A stretch of 64,000 nt of DNA from contig NZ_NPKT01000001.1 in the NCBI RefSeq assembly GCF_008329565.1, positions 1 through 64,000 of the forward strand. Direction: 5' to 3'. Source of the stretch: Mycolicibacterium sp. P1-5. GTDB lineage: Bacteria > Actinomycetota > Actinomycetes > Mycobacteriales > Mycobacteriaceae. Positions 45,081 through 53,687 of the stretch are shown piece by piece. The position numbers and the translations under genes were made by a program. Below the pieces are notes generated by a model. The model was not told the DNA's origin and did no database searches. It saw only the letters and a program-made list of their open reading frames with translations. The stretch's first letter is position 1, and each line of letters starts with the position of its first letter.

Positions 45081-46039
45081 TGTCCGCGGGCACGTGGCAC
45101 CGGAAGGCGTCGCAACAGTTGCTCGACCACGTCGGATCCGTGCACGCTGCGCACCCACATCTCCGGTCGCAGGCTGATCCGATGGGCGATCGCGGGCACC
45201 GCCAGCGCCTTGACGTCCTCGGGGATCACGTAGTCACGACCGGACACCAGCGCGCTGGCACGGGCGAGTTGGACGAGGTCGAGTTCGGCACGCGGGCTCG
45301 CGCCGACGGCGACCTGTGGGTGACTGCGGGTGGCGGTCGCCAGTGAGACCACGTAGTGCAAGACATCGTCGTGCACGGAGACCTGTTCCACGGATTCCCG
45401 CATGGACAACAGGCTTTCGGCATCCACCACCTGATTGATGGTTGCCTCCGCCGAGCCGCGCTCAAGGCGGCGGCGCAGCATCGACGCCTCCTCGGCCTCG
45501 GAGAGATAGTTCAGTGCCACCTTGACAGCGAACCGATCCAGTTGAGCTTCCGGCAGCGGGTAGGTGCCCTCGTACTCGATCGGGTTGTCGGTGGCCAGCA
45601 CGATGAATGGTGCAGGGAGCCGGTGGGTTTCGCCGTCGATACTGACCTGGCGCTCGGCCATCGCCTCGAGCAGTGCAGCCTGGGTCTTGGGTGGCGTGCG
45701 GTTGATCTCGTCGGCCATCAGAAGGTTGGTGAAGATCGGGCCGGGCCGAAACTCGAAGCGGCCGGACTGCATATCGTAGATCGTCGACCCGAGCAGGTCG
45801 GCGGGCAGCAGGTCCGGGGTGAACTGCACGCGGGTGAAGCGCAGCCCGAGGGCCGCCGCGAACGACCGCGCGATCAGCGTCTTCCCCATACCGGGCAGGT
45901 CTTCGATCAGCACGTGCCCGCCGGCCAGCACCGTGGTCAGAATCAGGGTGAGTGCGGCGCGTTTTCCGACCACCGCCCGCTCGATTTCGTCGAGCACCGC
46001 TTCGCACTGAGCCGTCATCGCCGGGGCAGGCACCGTCAT
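45077..46039 (-). CDS. MoxR-family AAA+ ATPase
   Basis: A 320-residue AAA+ ATPase of the MoxR clade. Walker A reads EDLPGMGKTLIARSFA, sensor/Walker B reads NLLMADEINRTPPKTQAALLEAMAERQVSIDG, sensor 1 is VLATDNPIEYEGTYPLPEAQLDRF, and the C-terminal lid has the sensor 2 Arg in SPRAELDLVQLARASAL. These ATPases act as chaperones that mature or insert metal cofactors into partner proteins containing VWA domains. The ATG at 46039 overlaps the previous stop by 4 nt, and the gene's stop overlaps DUF58. It is one of five coupled genes leading into cobN. Confidence 0.93.
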   Translation of the reverse strand: MTVPAPAMTAQCEAVLDEIERAVVGKRAALTLILTTVLAGGHVLIEDLPGMGKTLIARSFAAALGLRFTRVQFTPDLLPADLLGSTIYDMQSGRFEFRPGPIFTNLLMADEINRTPPKTQAALLEAMAERQVSIDGETHRLPAPFIVLATDNPIEYEGTYPLPEAQLDRFAVKVALNYLSEAEEASMLRRRLERGSAEATINQVVDAESLLSMRESVEQVSVHDDVLHYVVSLATATRSHPQVAVGASPRAELDLVQLARASALVSGRDYVIPEDVKALAVPAIAHRISLRPEMWVRSVHGSDVVEQLLRRLPVPRARGQ

Positions 46040-46512
46040 AGGTTTTCCATCCGTCGCAGGATCTCCTCGAGCGTGGCGTACCCCGGTCCCTGCTCGCGAC
46101 TGCGTGTTCGCACGATGTTGTTGGGGTCTACCCAGCCCCACAGGTCGTCGCCGAACACGATGCGTCCGGTCGCCTGTAAAGCCGCCGGATCTCGCTGGCG
46201 GGTGGCGAGCACGAACTCGCGCGCCAGCCGGGGCCGTAGATGCCTGTCCCAATCCTCACGAGTGGAATCCGCCCATTGAACCGTCGATTCGGTGCGTGAC
46301 CGCCAGCGCCGCAAGGCCTCCCCTGGGTCGTCGGCGATTCCGTCTGTCGTCGGATTACGTTGTTGGACAACAATAGTCAGGCGTGCAGCCAGGAGGAACA
46401 CGGCGAGCGCCAGCCCCGCGACCGGCATCACCCACGGGCCGTCGGTCAGGACGATCGCCAGGACTTCGGCCGCCGCGACGAGCAGAAGCCCGCCGGCCAT
46501 CAGCCGGATCAC
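46036..46512 (-). CDS. Two-helix membrane protein of the MoxR operon
   Basis: A 158-residue protein with two N-terminal transmembrane helices (GGLLLVAAAEVLAIVLTDG and VMPVAGLALAVFLLAARLTIVV) and a soluble C-terminal half of about 110 residues containing a Trp/Arg-rich part (EALRRWRSRTESTVQWADSTREDWDRHLRPRLAREF). I do not recognise its family, but a small membrane protein of this shape often sits between DUF4129 and MoxR genes in actinobacteria. The GTG at 46512 overlaps the preceding DUF4129 stop by 4 nt (GTGA); an ATG at 46500 is the alternative. Confidence 0.7.
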   Translation of the reverse strand: MIRLMAGGLLLVAAAEVLAIVLTDGPWVMPVAGLALAVFLLAARLTIVVQQRNPTTDGIADDPGEALRRWRSRTESTVQWADSTREDWDRHLRPRLAREFVLATRQRDPAALQATGRIVFGDDLWGWVDPNNIVRTRSREQGPGYATLEEILRRMENL

Positions 46513-47465
46513 ACCGGAGTCCGCAGCTCGTCGAGGACCAGGCGAAGGGCCCGCTCGGCGGCTTCGCGGTGTCCTTCGTTCATCACGTGAGTGGAGAATC
46601 GCGCCTCGGCGAACAGCGTGACGAGTTCGGTTGCGCTCCCGGCGTGGATCGCCTCGTGCTCGACGGCGCGCGCGAGCACCTCCGACGGGGTGTCGGACTC
46701 CTGGGGGGCGGCGCCGGGGGCGCTGGCCAGGGCGTGTTCCATTGCGGCGTAACACGCAATGATGGCCTCCCGCGGTTCACGGCTGAGGTCGCCGACTTCG
46801 GCCAGACCCCGTGCGGCCGCCAGCGCGAGCGATCCGGGTCGCTGCGGCGTCGGCTCCTCCGATGTGAAGTCATCCGGCGGCGGAGCCGCCGCGTTGCGGC
46901 GTTCGCGGGCCCGCAGTACGAGTGCGCCGATCAGCATGACAACCAGCAGGACCGCGAAACTGACCACGAGGTACCAGAACATGGGGTTGCTGCCGCCGGT
47001 CCCGGGTGCCGGCGGAGTGGGGGTGCCGGCTTGGTCGGGCAGCGCGGTTCGGGTCGTGGCGGTGCCGGGGCGAGCCGGCGGCGGGCCGCCTTCCAGCTGT
47101 GGCAGGCGCAGCTGCGCGAATAGTGCGACCAGCAACAGCCACGCCAGGACCGCGGCGGCGATCACCAAAACCAAGCGCCAACTGTGTCGCACCCCCATAC
47201 CGCCACCGCCGCCGGGAACGTGGGACCGCGCGGCCTGCTTGGCGCGCTGCGGGTCGCGCAGCTTGGCCACGATCGACACGATGATCACCAGGAGGCAGGC
47301 CACCACCAAGGCCAGCAGCCCGAGAAGGCTTGCTGTGCTGTCGCCTGGTTGCGCCCGCTCGGCGGGCTGCGCACCGGGCAGCCGCCCCCGCAGCGCGATC
47401 CCGAGCAGCAGGACCAGCGCTATCAGCGCGGCGGCCCGCGCTTTCGCTTGTTGGGTCCCAAGCAT
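46509..47465 (-). CDS. DUF4129-domain membrane protein
   Basis: A 318-residue protein with three membrane helices (AAALIALVLLLGIAL, LLGLLALVVACLLVIIVSIVAKL, LVLVIAAAVLAWLLLVALFAQL) plus a fourth (WYLVVSFAVLLVVMLIGALVL) after a Pro/Gly/Thr linker. The cytoplasmic C-terminal DUF4129 domain contains AIIACYAAMEHALAS and the ETP/SEVL-like DTPSEVLARAVE motif with LVTLFAEARFSTHVM. DUF4129 usually occurs with transglutaminase or MoxR/DUF58 genes. First gene of the operon; it is divergent from cobG with 77 bp between starts. Confidence 0.84.
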   Translation of the reverse strand: MLGTQQAKARAAALIALVLLLGIALRGRLPGAQPAERAQPGDSTASLLGLLALVVACLLVIIVSIVAKLRDPQRAKQAARSHVPGGGGGMGVRHSWRLVLVIAAAVLAWLLLVALFAQLRLPQLEGGPPPARPGTATTRTALPDQAGTPTPPAPGTGGSNPMFWYLVVSFAVLLVVMLIGALVLRARERRNAAAPPPDDFTSEEPTPQRPGSLALAAARGLAEVGDLSREPREAIIACYAAMEHALASAPGAAPQESDTPSEVLARAVEHEAIHAGSATELVTLFAEARFSTHVMNEGHREAAERALRLVLDELRTPV

Positions 47466-47542
47466 TGTCAGGCCACTTGAGCGCGAACCTCGACGTCGGC
47501 AGCCGTCGCCATTGCCCGAACATACGCCCGTACGGTGGACGG

Positions 47543-48667
47543 GTGGAGCGAATGCGTGACGACGACGCTTGCCCCGGTGCGCTGCAGGTACACCAGGCTG
47601 CCGACGGCGCGCTGGCCCGGCTGCGACTGCCCGGGGGAATGATCGCTGCCAGACAGCTCGAAGCGCTGGCGCACACTGCCACCGAGTTCGGCAACGGCAC
47701 GCTGGAACTCACCGTGCGGGGCAATCTGCAACTGCGCGGCGTACGGGATGCCGCGGCGGTCGCCGAGGCCGCGGCGACCGCGGGGCTGCTGCCTTCGCCC
47801 ACCCACGAACGGGTGCGCAACATCGTGGCCTCCCCGCTGTCGGGCCGAGTTGGCGGGCTGACTGATGTACGCCCCTGGGTGAGCGAACTGGATCTCGCCA
47901 TCCGGGTTGACCCGGAGTTGGCGCGGCTGCCCGGCAGGTTCCTGTTCGGACTCGATGACGGCCGTGGCGACATTTCCGGACTTGGCGCCGACGCCGGTGT
48001 GCACGTGCACGCCGACGGGGTGGCGTTGCTGCTGGCCGGTCGCGACACCGGCGTCCGAATCGCGCCCGACGAGGTGGTGCGAGCGCTGATCGACGTCGCC
48101 CGGCGATTCGTCGCTGTCCGCGGAAAGGCTTGGCGGGTAGCCGAATTGGATGATCCATCGCTGTTACTGGCGGATTTCTCGACGACCGCGGCCCCGGACG
48201 ATGAAGACTATCGGCCCGTGGTCCGCCCGCCGGTCGGTTGGATCACCCAGGGTGACCGCCGGGTAGCGCTCGGCGCGGCGATCCCGCTGGGCGTGCTGCA
48301 GGCCCGGCAGGCGGAGTTCGTCGCCGCCATCGATGCGCCGGTGGTCATCACCCCGTGGCGCTCGCTGCTGATCTGCGACCTCGACGAAGGCGTGGCCGAC
48401 ACGGCGCTGCGGGTGCTGGCCCCGATGGGATTGGTGTTCGACGAGAGCTCGCCGTGGCTGGACATCAGTGCCTGCGTAGGCAGCCCCGGATGTGAAAAGT
48501 CGCTGGCCGACGTGCGCGCGGAGGCCTCCCGGGTGGCAAGCGAGGGCGTAGACGGACAGACAGTCGGTCACGTCCACTATGTGGGCTGCGAGCGGGCGTG
48601 CGGCAGTCCCGCAGCAGGTCAGGTGTTCGTGGCGACGGCGGAGGGGTTCCGGCCCGTCGAACGCTAG
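47543..48667 (+). CDS. cobG: Precorrin-3B synthase CobG
   Basis: A 374-residue monooxygenase of the nitrite/sulfite-reductase-like ferredoxin fold that oxidises precorrin-3A to precorrin-3B. The Fe-S/siroheme-type cysteines are visible as SACVGSPGCEKS (C-x5-C) and VGCERACGSP (C-x3-C) near the C-terminus. N-terminal DDDACPGALQVHQAADGALARLRLPGGM is typical of CobG. The start is GTG 47543 (MERMRDDDACPG); ATG 47552 is the alternative. First gene of cobGHIJ, divergent from the MoxR/cobN transcript. The enzyme needs oxygen, so the aerobic pathway is used. Confidence 0.94.
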   Translation: MERMRDDDACPGALQVHQAADGALARLRLPGGMIAARQLEALAHTATEFGNGTLELTVRGNLQLRGVRDAAAVAEAAATAGLLPSPTHERVRNIVASPLSGRVGGLTDVRPWVSELDLAIRVDPELARLPGRFLFGLDDGRGDISGLGADAGVHVHADGVALLLAGRDTGVRIAPDEVVRALIDVARRFVAVRGKAWRVAELDDPSLLLADFSTTAAPDDEDYRPVVRPPVGWITQGDRRVALGAAIPLGVLQARQAEFVAAIDAPVVITPWRSLLICDLDEGVADTALRVLAPMGLVFDESSPWLDISACVGSPGCEKSLADVRAEASRVASEGVDGQTVGHVHYVGCERACGSPAAGQVFVATAEGFRPVER

Positions 48668-48683
48668 GTCGTAGGGTGTTGCC

Positions 48684-49310
48684 GTGCTCGACTACATTCG
48701 CGACGCTGCCGAAATTTACCGGCAGTCATTCGCGACGATTCGTGCCGAAGCCGATCTGACGCCCTTTCCCGAGGATGTCGCGCGGGTGGTCGTCCGGCTT
48801 ATCCACACCTGCGGGCAGGTCGACGTCGCCGAGCATGTTGCGTTCACGCCCGGTGTGGTCGCCGCGACGTATGCCGCGCTGCTGTCCGGCGCCCCGATCC
48901 TGTGCGACTCGTCGATGGTCGCGGCGGGAATCACTGCCGCCCGGCTACCAGCCGGCAATGAAGTGGTGACGCTGGTCGCCGATCCGCGTGCGCCGGAGCT
49001 GGCTCAGCGCAGTGGGAACACCCGCTCGGCGGCCGGAGTGGAGCTGTGGGCCGACCGGCTGCCGGGTGCCGTCGTGGCGATCGGCAACGCACCCACTGCC
49101 TTGTTCCGGCTGCTGGAGCTCATCGACGACGGTGTACCCGGGCCGGTGTCGGTTCTCGGCGGACCGGTGGGGTTCGTCGGCTCGGCACAGTCCAAGCAGG
49201 AGCTGATCGACCGGCCCCGGGGCGTGGAGTACCTGCTGGTGAAGGGTCGTCGGGGTGGCAGCGCGATGGCCGCCGCTGCGGTGAATGCGATTGCGAGTGA
49301 GCGGGAATGA
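48684..49310 (+). CDS. cobH: Precorrin-8X methylmutase CobH
   Basis: A 208-residue enzyme that moves the C-11 methyl group to C-12, turning precorrin-8X into hydrogenobyrinate. The N-terminal [24 protein letters not shown] and [18 protein letters not shown] stretch contains the catalytic His (His in LIHTCG). [26 protein letters not shown], the mid-domain ALFRLLEL and the conserved [17 protein letters not shown] complete the family fingerprint. GTG 48684 starts 16 bp after cobG and its stop overlaps cobIJ by 4 nt (ATGA). Confidence 0.96.
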   Translation: MLDYIRDAAEIYRQSFATIRAEADLTPFPEDVARVVVRLIHTCGQVDVAEHVAFTPGVVAATYAALLSGAPILCDSSMVAAGITAARLPAGNEVVTLVADPRAPELAQRSGNTRSAAGVELWADRLPGAVVAIGNAPTALFRLLELIDDGVPGPVSVLGGPVGFVGSAQSKQELIDRPRGVEYLLVKGRRGGSAMAAAAVNAIASERE

Positions 49311-50761
49311 CGGGCACTCTCTACGGTGTCGGACTCGGCCCGGGTGATCCGGAGCTGGTGACAGTCAAGGCCGCCCGCATCATCGGTACGGCCGACGTGG
49401 TGGCCTACCACAGCGCGCGGCACGGTCGCAGCATCGCGCGGCGCATCGCCGAGCCGTACCTGCGGGACGGCCAGCTCGAGGAGCACCTGGTCTACCCCGT
49501 GACCACCGAGACCACCGAGCACGCAGGTGGCTATGCCGGCGCGATGGAGGACTTCTACCGCGAGGCGGCCGAGCGGATTGCCGCCCACCTGGACGCGGGT
49601 CGCGATGTCGCACTGCTCGCCGAGGGCGATCCACTGTTCTACAGCTCTTATATGCACATGCACACCCGGCTGACCGAGCGGTTCAGCGCGGTGATCATCC
49701 CCGGCGTGACGTCGGTGAGCGCGGCCTCCGCGGCGATCGCCACTCCTCTGGTGACCGGTGACGAGGTGCTTTCCGTGCTGCCCGGCACCATGCCGGTGCG
49801 TGAGCTGGCCCGCCGCCTCGCCGACGCCGACGCCGCAGTGGTCATGAAGCTGGGTCGCACGTATCCGCAAGTGCGGGAAGCACTTTCGATCGCCGGCCGC
49901 CTCGATGAGGCGTTTTACGTCGAGCGAGCCAGCACCGACGCGCAACGCGTGCTGCCGGCCCGTGACGTCGACACCGACTCGGTGCCGTACTTCTCGCTGG
50001 CGATCCTGCCCGGCGGTGAGCGAGCCAAGTCCGTGACCGGCGGGGTCGCGGTGGTGGGCCTCGGCCCCGGTGACGTGGAGTGGATGACGCCGCAGAGTCG
50101 TCATGAGCTCGCGACGGCGACCGATCTGATCGGTTACGGACCGTACCTGGACCGGGTGCCTGCCCGGACCGGGCAGCGTCGTCACCCGAGCGACAACACC
50201 GACGAACCGGCCCGGGCGCGGCTGGCCTGCGAGCTGGCCGAGCAGGGGCACGCCGTGGCGGTTGTCTCCTCGGGTGACCCGGGCGTGTTCGCGATGGCGA
50301 CCGCGGTGCTCGAGGAAGCCAAGCAGTGGCCGAACGTGCCCGTGCGGGTCATCCCGGCGATGACGGCCGCGCAGGCTGTCGCCAGCCGCGTGGGTGCTCC
50401 CCTGGGCCACGATTACGCGGTGATCTCGCTGTCCGATCGGCTCAAGCCGTGGGACATCATCGCCGGCCGGTTGTCGGCGGCAGCGCATGCCGATTTGGTT
50501 CTGGCGATCTACAACCCGGCGTCGAAGAGCCGCACCTGGCAGGTCGCCGCGATGCGCGATCTGCTGTTGGAGCACCGCGAACCGGGCACGCCGGTGGTGA
50601 TCGGCCGTGACGTGTCGGGATCACGCGAATCGGTGAAGGTCGTGCGGCTGGGTGATCTGGACCCGGCGGACGTTGACATGCGCTGTCTGCTGATCGTCGG
50701 TTCCTCGCAGACCCAGTGGTACGGCGACACGGTGTTCACGCCGCGGCGCTATCCGGGCTGA
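49307..50761 (+). CDS. cobIJ: Fused precorrin-2 C20- / precorrin-3B C17-methyltransferase CobIJ
   Basis: A 484-residue bifunctional SAM-dependent methyltransferase. The N-terminal half (residues 1-245) is Cob[36 protein letters not shown] and [11 protein letters not shown]. The C-terminal half (246-484) is Cob[52 protein letters not shown] and YNPASKSR. These methylate C-20 and then C-17 with ring contraction, on either side of the CobG step, so fusion brings sequential enzymes together. Same arrangement as Rv2066. Last gene of the forward cob group; an HNH-endonuclease gene follows 78 bp later. Confidence 0.95.
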   Translation: MTGTLYGVGLGPGDPELVTVKAARIIGTADVVAYHSARHGRSIARRIAEPYLRDGQLEEHLVYPVTTETTEHAGGYAGAMEDFYREAAERIAAHLDAGRDVALLAEGDPLFYSSYMHMHTRLTERFSAVIIPGVTSVSAASAAIATPLVTGDEVLSVLPGTMPVRELARRLADADAAVVMKLGRTYPQVREALSIAGRLDEAFYVERASTDAQRVLPARDVDTDSVPYFSLAILPGGERAKSVTGGVAVVGLGPGDVEWMTPQSRHELATATDLIGYGPYLDRVPARTGQRRHPSDNTDEPARARLACELAEQGHAVAVVSSGDPGVFAMATAVLEEAKQWPNVPVRVIPAMTAAQAVASRVGAPLGHDYAVISLSDRLKPWDIIAGRLSAAAHADLVLAIYNPASKSRTWQVAAMRDLLLEHREPGTPVVIGRDVSGSRESVKVVRLGDLDPADVDMRCLLIVGSSQTQWYGDTVFTPRRYPG

Positions 50762-50820
50762 CGAATCTCTTTTGGCTCATGAGCCACTTGAGTCACAATT
50801 CAGCCTGATGTGTCGGGATG

Positions 50821-50836
50821 TCGAACTAATGTTCGA
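50821..50836. promoter_or_regulatory. LexA/SOS box
   Basis: TCGAAC-TAAT-GTTCGA is a perfect match to the mycobacterial SOS-box consensus TCGAAC(N4)GTTCGA. It ends 3 bp before the ATG of the HNH gene, so LexA binding would block its transcription until DNA damage. 13E12-family genes in M. tuberculosis are known to be LexA-linked. Confidence 0.88.
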
Positions 50837-50839
50837 ATC

Positions 50840-52192
50840 ATGTTGGAGCAGCTGGACGAGGTGCTGACCGCCTGGGACAAGGTGGCGGCACTACCGGCGA
50901 CCGCCATGACCGCACCCGAACTGCTATCCGCGCTCGAACGGGTCGAACGGCTACGCCGGCTGCTGCCCGCCGTCGAACACACTCTTCTGGCGCAGCTGCA
51001 ATCGCAGACCACCCCTGTCGATGTGGGCGCCAAATCCTGGCGAGCTGTCCTGACCAACCGCCTCGCCATCAGCGGCGCCGACGCGAGCCGCCGGCTGACC
51101 GATGCTGCCGAGTTGGGACCGAGGCATTCCGTGACCGGACAAGCACTTCCACCGGCACTTCCCACTACCGCCGCCAGCCAATCCCGTGGCGAGATCGGCG
51201 CCGACCACGTCGCGGTGATCCGCAATTTCATGGACCATTTGCCCGAGTCCGTCGATATCGCAACCCGCGAGCATGCAGAAGCTCAACTGGGTGGACTGGC
51301 CGGCGGGCTCACGCCTGAAGGTCTGCGCAAACTCGCCCACCAGCTGATGGCCATGATCAACCAGGACGGTGACCTCGACGACGAACGCGATCAGGCCCGC
51401 AAACGAGGCTTGAGCATCGGCCCACAACAGGTCGACGGTATGAGCAGATTGTCCGGCTGGATAGATCCGCAGCTACGCGCGGCATTGGACGCCATCCATG
51501 CGAAACTCGCCGCTCCGGGCTATTGCAATCCCGATGACGAATCGCCCTGCGTGGATGGCACTCCCACGCGCGACCAGATCGAACATGAATCGCGCTCGTC
51601 CGGACAACGAGCCCACGACGCCCTGAAGACCGTGTGCATGGCGATGCTCTCCTCGGGCCAGCTCGGTCGACACAATGGGCTGCCGGTCACCATCGTCGTC
51701 ACCACCACCCTCGAACAGCTCACGTCCGCCGCGGGACTGGCGCATACGGGCGGCGGGACGTACCTGCCCATGCCGACAGTCATCAGGTTGGCTTCCCAGG
51801 CCCACCCTTACCTGACCGTGTTCGAATCACCGCGAGAGATCAAGCTCTACTACGGACGCAGCCGCCGCATCGCAAGCCCCGGACAACGCCTCGCCCTCTA
51901 TGCGATCGACAAAGGCTGCACCAAACCCGATTGCACGGCACCCGCCTACCAAACCCAAGTCCACCATGCCACCCGGGACTTCGCCCTTGGCGGGAACACC
52001 GACATCAACGAACTCACTCTGGCCTGTGGCTGCGACAACCGCATCGTCAACGACGGCCCCGCCGGTTGGACCACCCGAAAACGTAGACGGGACAACAAGA
52101 CCGAGTGGATTCCGCCTCCGCACCTCGACCGCGGACAGACCCGCGTCAACTATTATCATCATCCAGAGGAGCTGCTATGCCTCGACGGATAG
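50840..52192 (+). CDS. 13E12-family DUF222/HNH endonuclease protein
   Basis: A 450-residue protein of the mycobacterial REP13E12 type. Residues about 10-290 form a helical DUF222 domain: MLEQLDEVLTAWDKVAALPA, WIDPQLRAALDAIHAKLAAPG and ARKRGLSIG. The C-terminus is an HNH-nuclease-like module: CTKPDCTAPAYQTQVHHATRDFALGGNTDINELTLACGCDNRIV. A Cys pair and a His-His pair are present, but the usual final C-x2-H-H is replaced by G-C-D-N-R, which is common in this family. The ATG at 50840 lies directly after an SOS box; a GTG at 50810 would read through the box. The 3' end overlaps convergent cobK by 34 nt. Confidence 0.87.
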   Translation: MLEQLDEVLTAWDKVAALPATAMTAPELLSALERVERLRRLLPAVEHTLLAQLQSQTTPVDVGAKSWRAVLTNRLAISGADASRRLTDAAELGPRHSVTGQALPPALPTTAASQSRGEIGADHVAVIRNFMDHLPESVDIATREHAEAQLGGLAGGLTPEGLRKLAHQLMAMINQDGDLDDERDQARKRGLSIGPQQVDGMSRLSGWIDPQLRAALDAIHAKLAAPGYCNPDDESPCVDGTPTRDQIEHESRSSGQRAHDALKTVCMAMLSSGQLGRHNGLPVTIVVTTTLEQLTSAAGLAHTGGGTYLPMPTVIRLASQAHPYLTVFESPREIKLYYGRSRRIASPGQRLALYAIDKGCTKPDCTAPAYQTQVHHATRDFALGGNTDINELTLACGCDNRIVNDGPAGWTTRKRRRDNKTEWIPPPHLDRGQTRVNYYHHPEELLCLDG

Positions 52193-52932
52193 TGGGCAGG
52201 CCGCGCTTGCTGGAGCCCCGCGACCCAAACCGCCGCCTCGTCGACCGTCCCCACCGCGGTCACCCCGGCCGGCAGTGGCGGCCGGTCGATCATCACCACG
52301 GTGACTCCAAGATCCTCCGCGGCCTGAAGTTTGGCCTCGGTCAGCGCTCCCCCGCTGTTCTTGGTCACCAGCACGTCGATCTTGTTGTCTCGCAACAGCG
52401 AGTACTCGTCGTCGTAGTCATACGGTCCGCGCGACAGCAGCACCTCGTGGTTATGCGGCAACACCTCGGCGTCGGGTGGGGTCACCACCCGGATCAGGAA
52501 CCAGGCCTCGCTGTCGGTGAACGGCCGGACGCCCGAGCGGCCGGTGGTGAGGAACACTCGCGAAAAGCCCTGTTGTGCAATGAACTCAGCGGCCTCGACG
52601 TCGGAAGCAACTCGTACCGCGCCGGCCGGATCCCACGCAGGGCGGGACAGCACCAGATGCGGCAATTCGAGTTCCCCGCACACCTGCGCGGCGTGCGCGG
52701 TCATGGTGGCTGCGAACGGGTGAGTGGCATCGACGACAACACCGATGTCGTTGTCGCGCAACCATTGCCGCAGACCGTCCACTCCGCCGAATCCGCCGAT
52801 GCGGACCGGTCCGACCGGCAGCGCCGGATCCGGCACTCGCCCGGCCAGCGAGCTGACGATATCGTGGTCCGGGTGCAGCCGCGCCGCCAGCGCCCGCGCC
52901 TCCCCCGTGCCGCCGAGCAACAGGATGCGCAT
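52159..52932 (-). CDS. cobK: Precorrin-6A reductase CobK
   Basis: A 257-residue NADPH-dependent reductase that makes dihydroprecorrin-6. The N-terminal nucleotide-binding MRILLLGGTGEARALAARL, then VVVDATHPFAATMTAHAA, TTGRSGVRPF and VTKNSGGALTEAKLQAAEDLGVTVVMIDRPPLP are family hallmarks. The ATG at 52932 overlaps the cobM stop by 1 nt (TGATG). Its 3' end overlaps the HNH gene by 34 nt, probably because the HNH element inserted next to it. Third and last gene of the cobL-cobM-cobK unit. Confidence 0.95.
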   Translation of the reverse strand: MRILLLGGTGEARALAARLHPDHDIVSSLAGRVPDPALPVGPVRIGGFGGVDGLRQWLRDNDIGVVVDATHPFAATMTAHAAQVCGELELPHLVLSRPAWDPAGAVRVASDVEAAEFIAQQGFSRVFLTTGRSGVRPFTDSEAWFLIRVVTPPDAEVLPHNHEVLLSRGPYDYDDEYSLLRDNKIDVLVTKNSGGALTEAKLQAAEDLGVTVVMIDRPPLPAGVTAVGTVDEAAVWVAGLQQARPAHYPSRHSSSSG

Positions 52933-53687
52933 CAGTGGTGGCTGCCGCGGCTGCGGCCCGAGGAGTACAGGTAACTGTCGGTAAACCCTTCGGCGGCAAG
53001 CACATCGCCGACGACGATCACCGCGGTCTTGGTGATTCCGGCGTCGTGCATCTTCGCCGCGATGTCGGCCAGTGTGCCGCGCAAAACAACCTCCTGCGGC
53101 CAACTGGCGAACGCGACCACCGCGACCGGCGTTTCCGCCCGGTAACCGCCTTCGAGTAGTTGCGGCACGATCGCGTCGATCCGGTGTGCGGCCAGATGCA
53201 ATACCAGCGTCGCGCCCGGCTTGCTCAGGGTGATCAGATCTTCGCCGTCCGGCATCGCGGTCGACAGGGTGGACACCCGGCTCAGCGTCACGGTCTGCGC
53301 CACGCCGGGCACGGTGAGCTCCCGCCCGAGCGCAGCCGCGGCGGCGGCGAAGGCCGGTACCCCAGGCACGATTTCGTAGCCGATGTCGAGGGCGTCGAGG
53401 TGGCGGCACTGCTCGGCGAGCGCGCTGTAGATCGCGGGGTCACCGGAGTGCAGTCGCGCCACATCGAGTCCGGCAGCGTCGGCGTCGGCCAGCTCGGCGA
53501 TGATCTGCTCAAGGGTCAGTGGGCCGGTGTCGACGACCTTCGCGTTCGCAGGGCACAACGCCAGCAGATCGTCCGGCATGATCGACCCCGCATAGAGGCA
53601 CACCGGGCACCGCTGCAACAGCCGCTGCCCACGCACGGTGATCAGATCGGCAGCACCCGGCCCGGCGCCGATGAAATAGACGGTCAC
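52932..53687 (-). CDS. cobM: Precorrin-4 C11-methyltransferase CobM
   Basis: A 251-residue SAM-dependent corrin methyltransferase that methylates C-11. TVYFIGAGPGAADLITVRGQRLLQ is the SAM-binding start, CLYAGSIMPDDLLALCP and RLHSGDPAIYSALAEQ follow, with EIVPGVPAFAAAAAALGRELTVPG and ASWPQEVVLRGTLADIAAK as further motifs. The GTG at 53687 overlaps the cobL stop by 4 nt (GTGA), and the stop overlaps cobK. Translational coupling should keep these three enzymes in balance. Confidence 0.95.
   Translation of the reverse strand: MTVYFIGAGPGAADLITVRGQRLLQRCPVCLYAGSIMPDDLLALCPANAKVVDTGPLTLEQIIAELADADAAGLDVARLHSGDPAIYSALAEQCRHLDALDIGYEIVPGVPAFAAAAAALGRELTVPGVAQTVTLSRVSTLSTAMPDGEDLITLSKPGATLVLHLAAHRIDAIVPQLLEGGYRAETPVAVVAFASWPQEVVLRGTLADIAAKMHDAGITKTAVIVVGDVLAAEGFTDSYLYSSGRSRGSHH

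Noticed and set aside
47466-47542. Cobalamin riboswitch between the MoxR operon and cobG
   Set aside because: The 77-bp gap is too short for a B12 riboswitch and no B12-box-like sequence was found here or before cobN or cobL.
50810-50839. GTG 50810 as start of the HNH gene
   Set aside because: It would place the SOS box inside the coding region; ATG 50840 directly after the box fits DUF222 N-termini.
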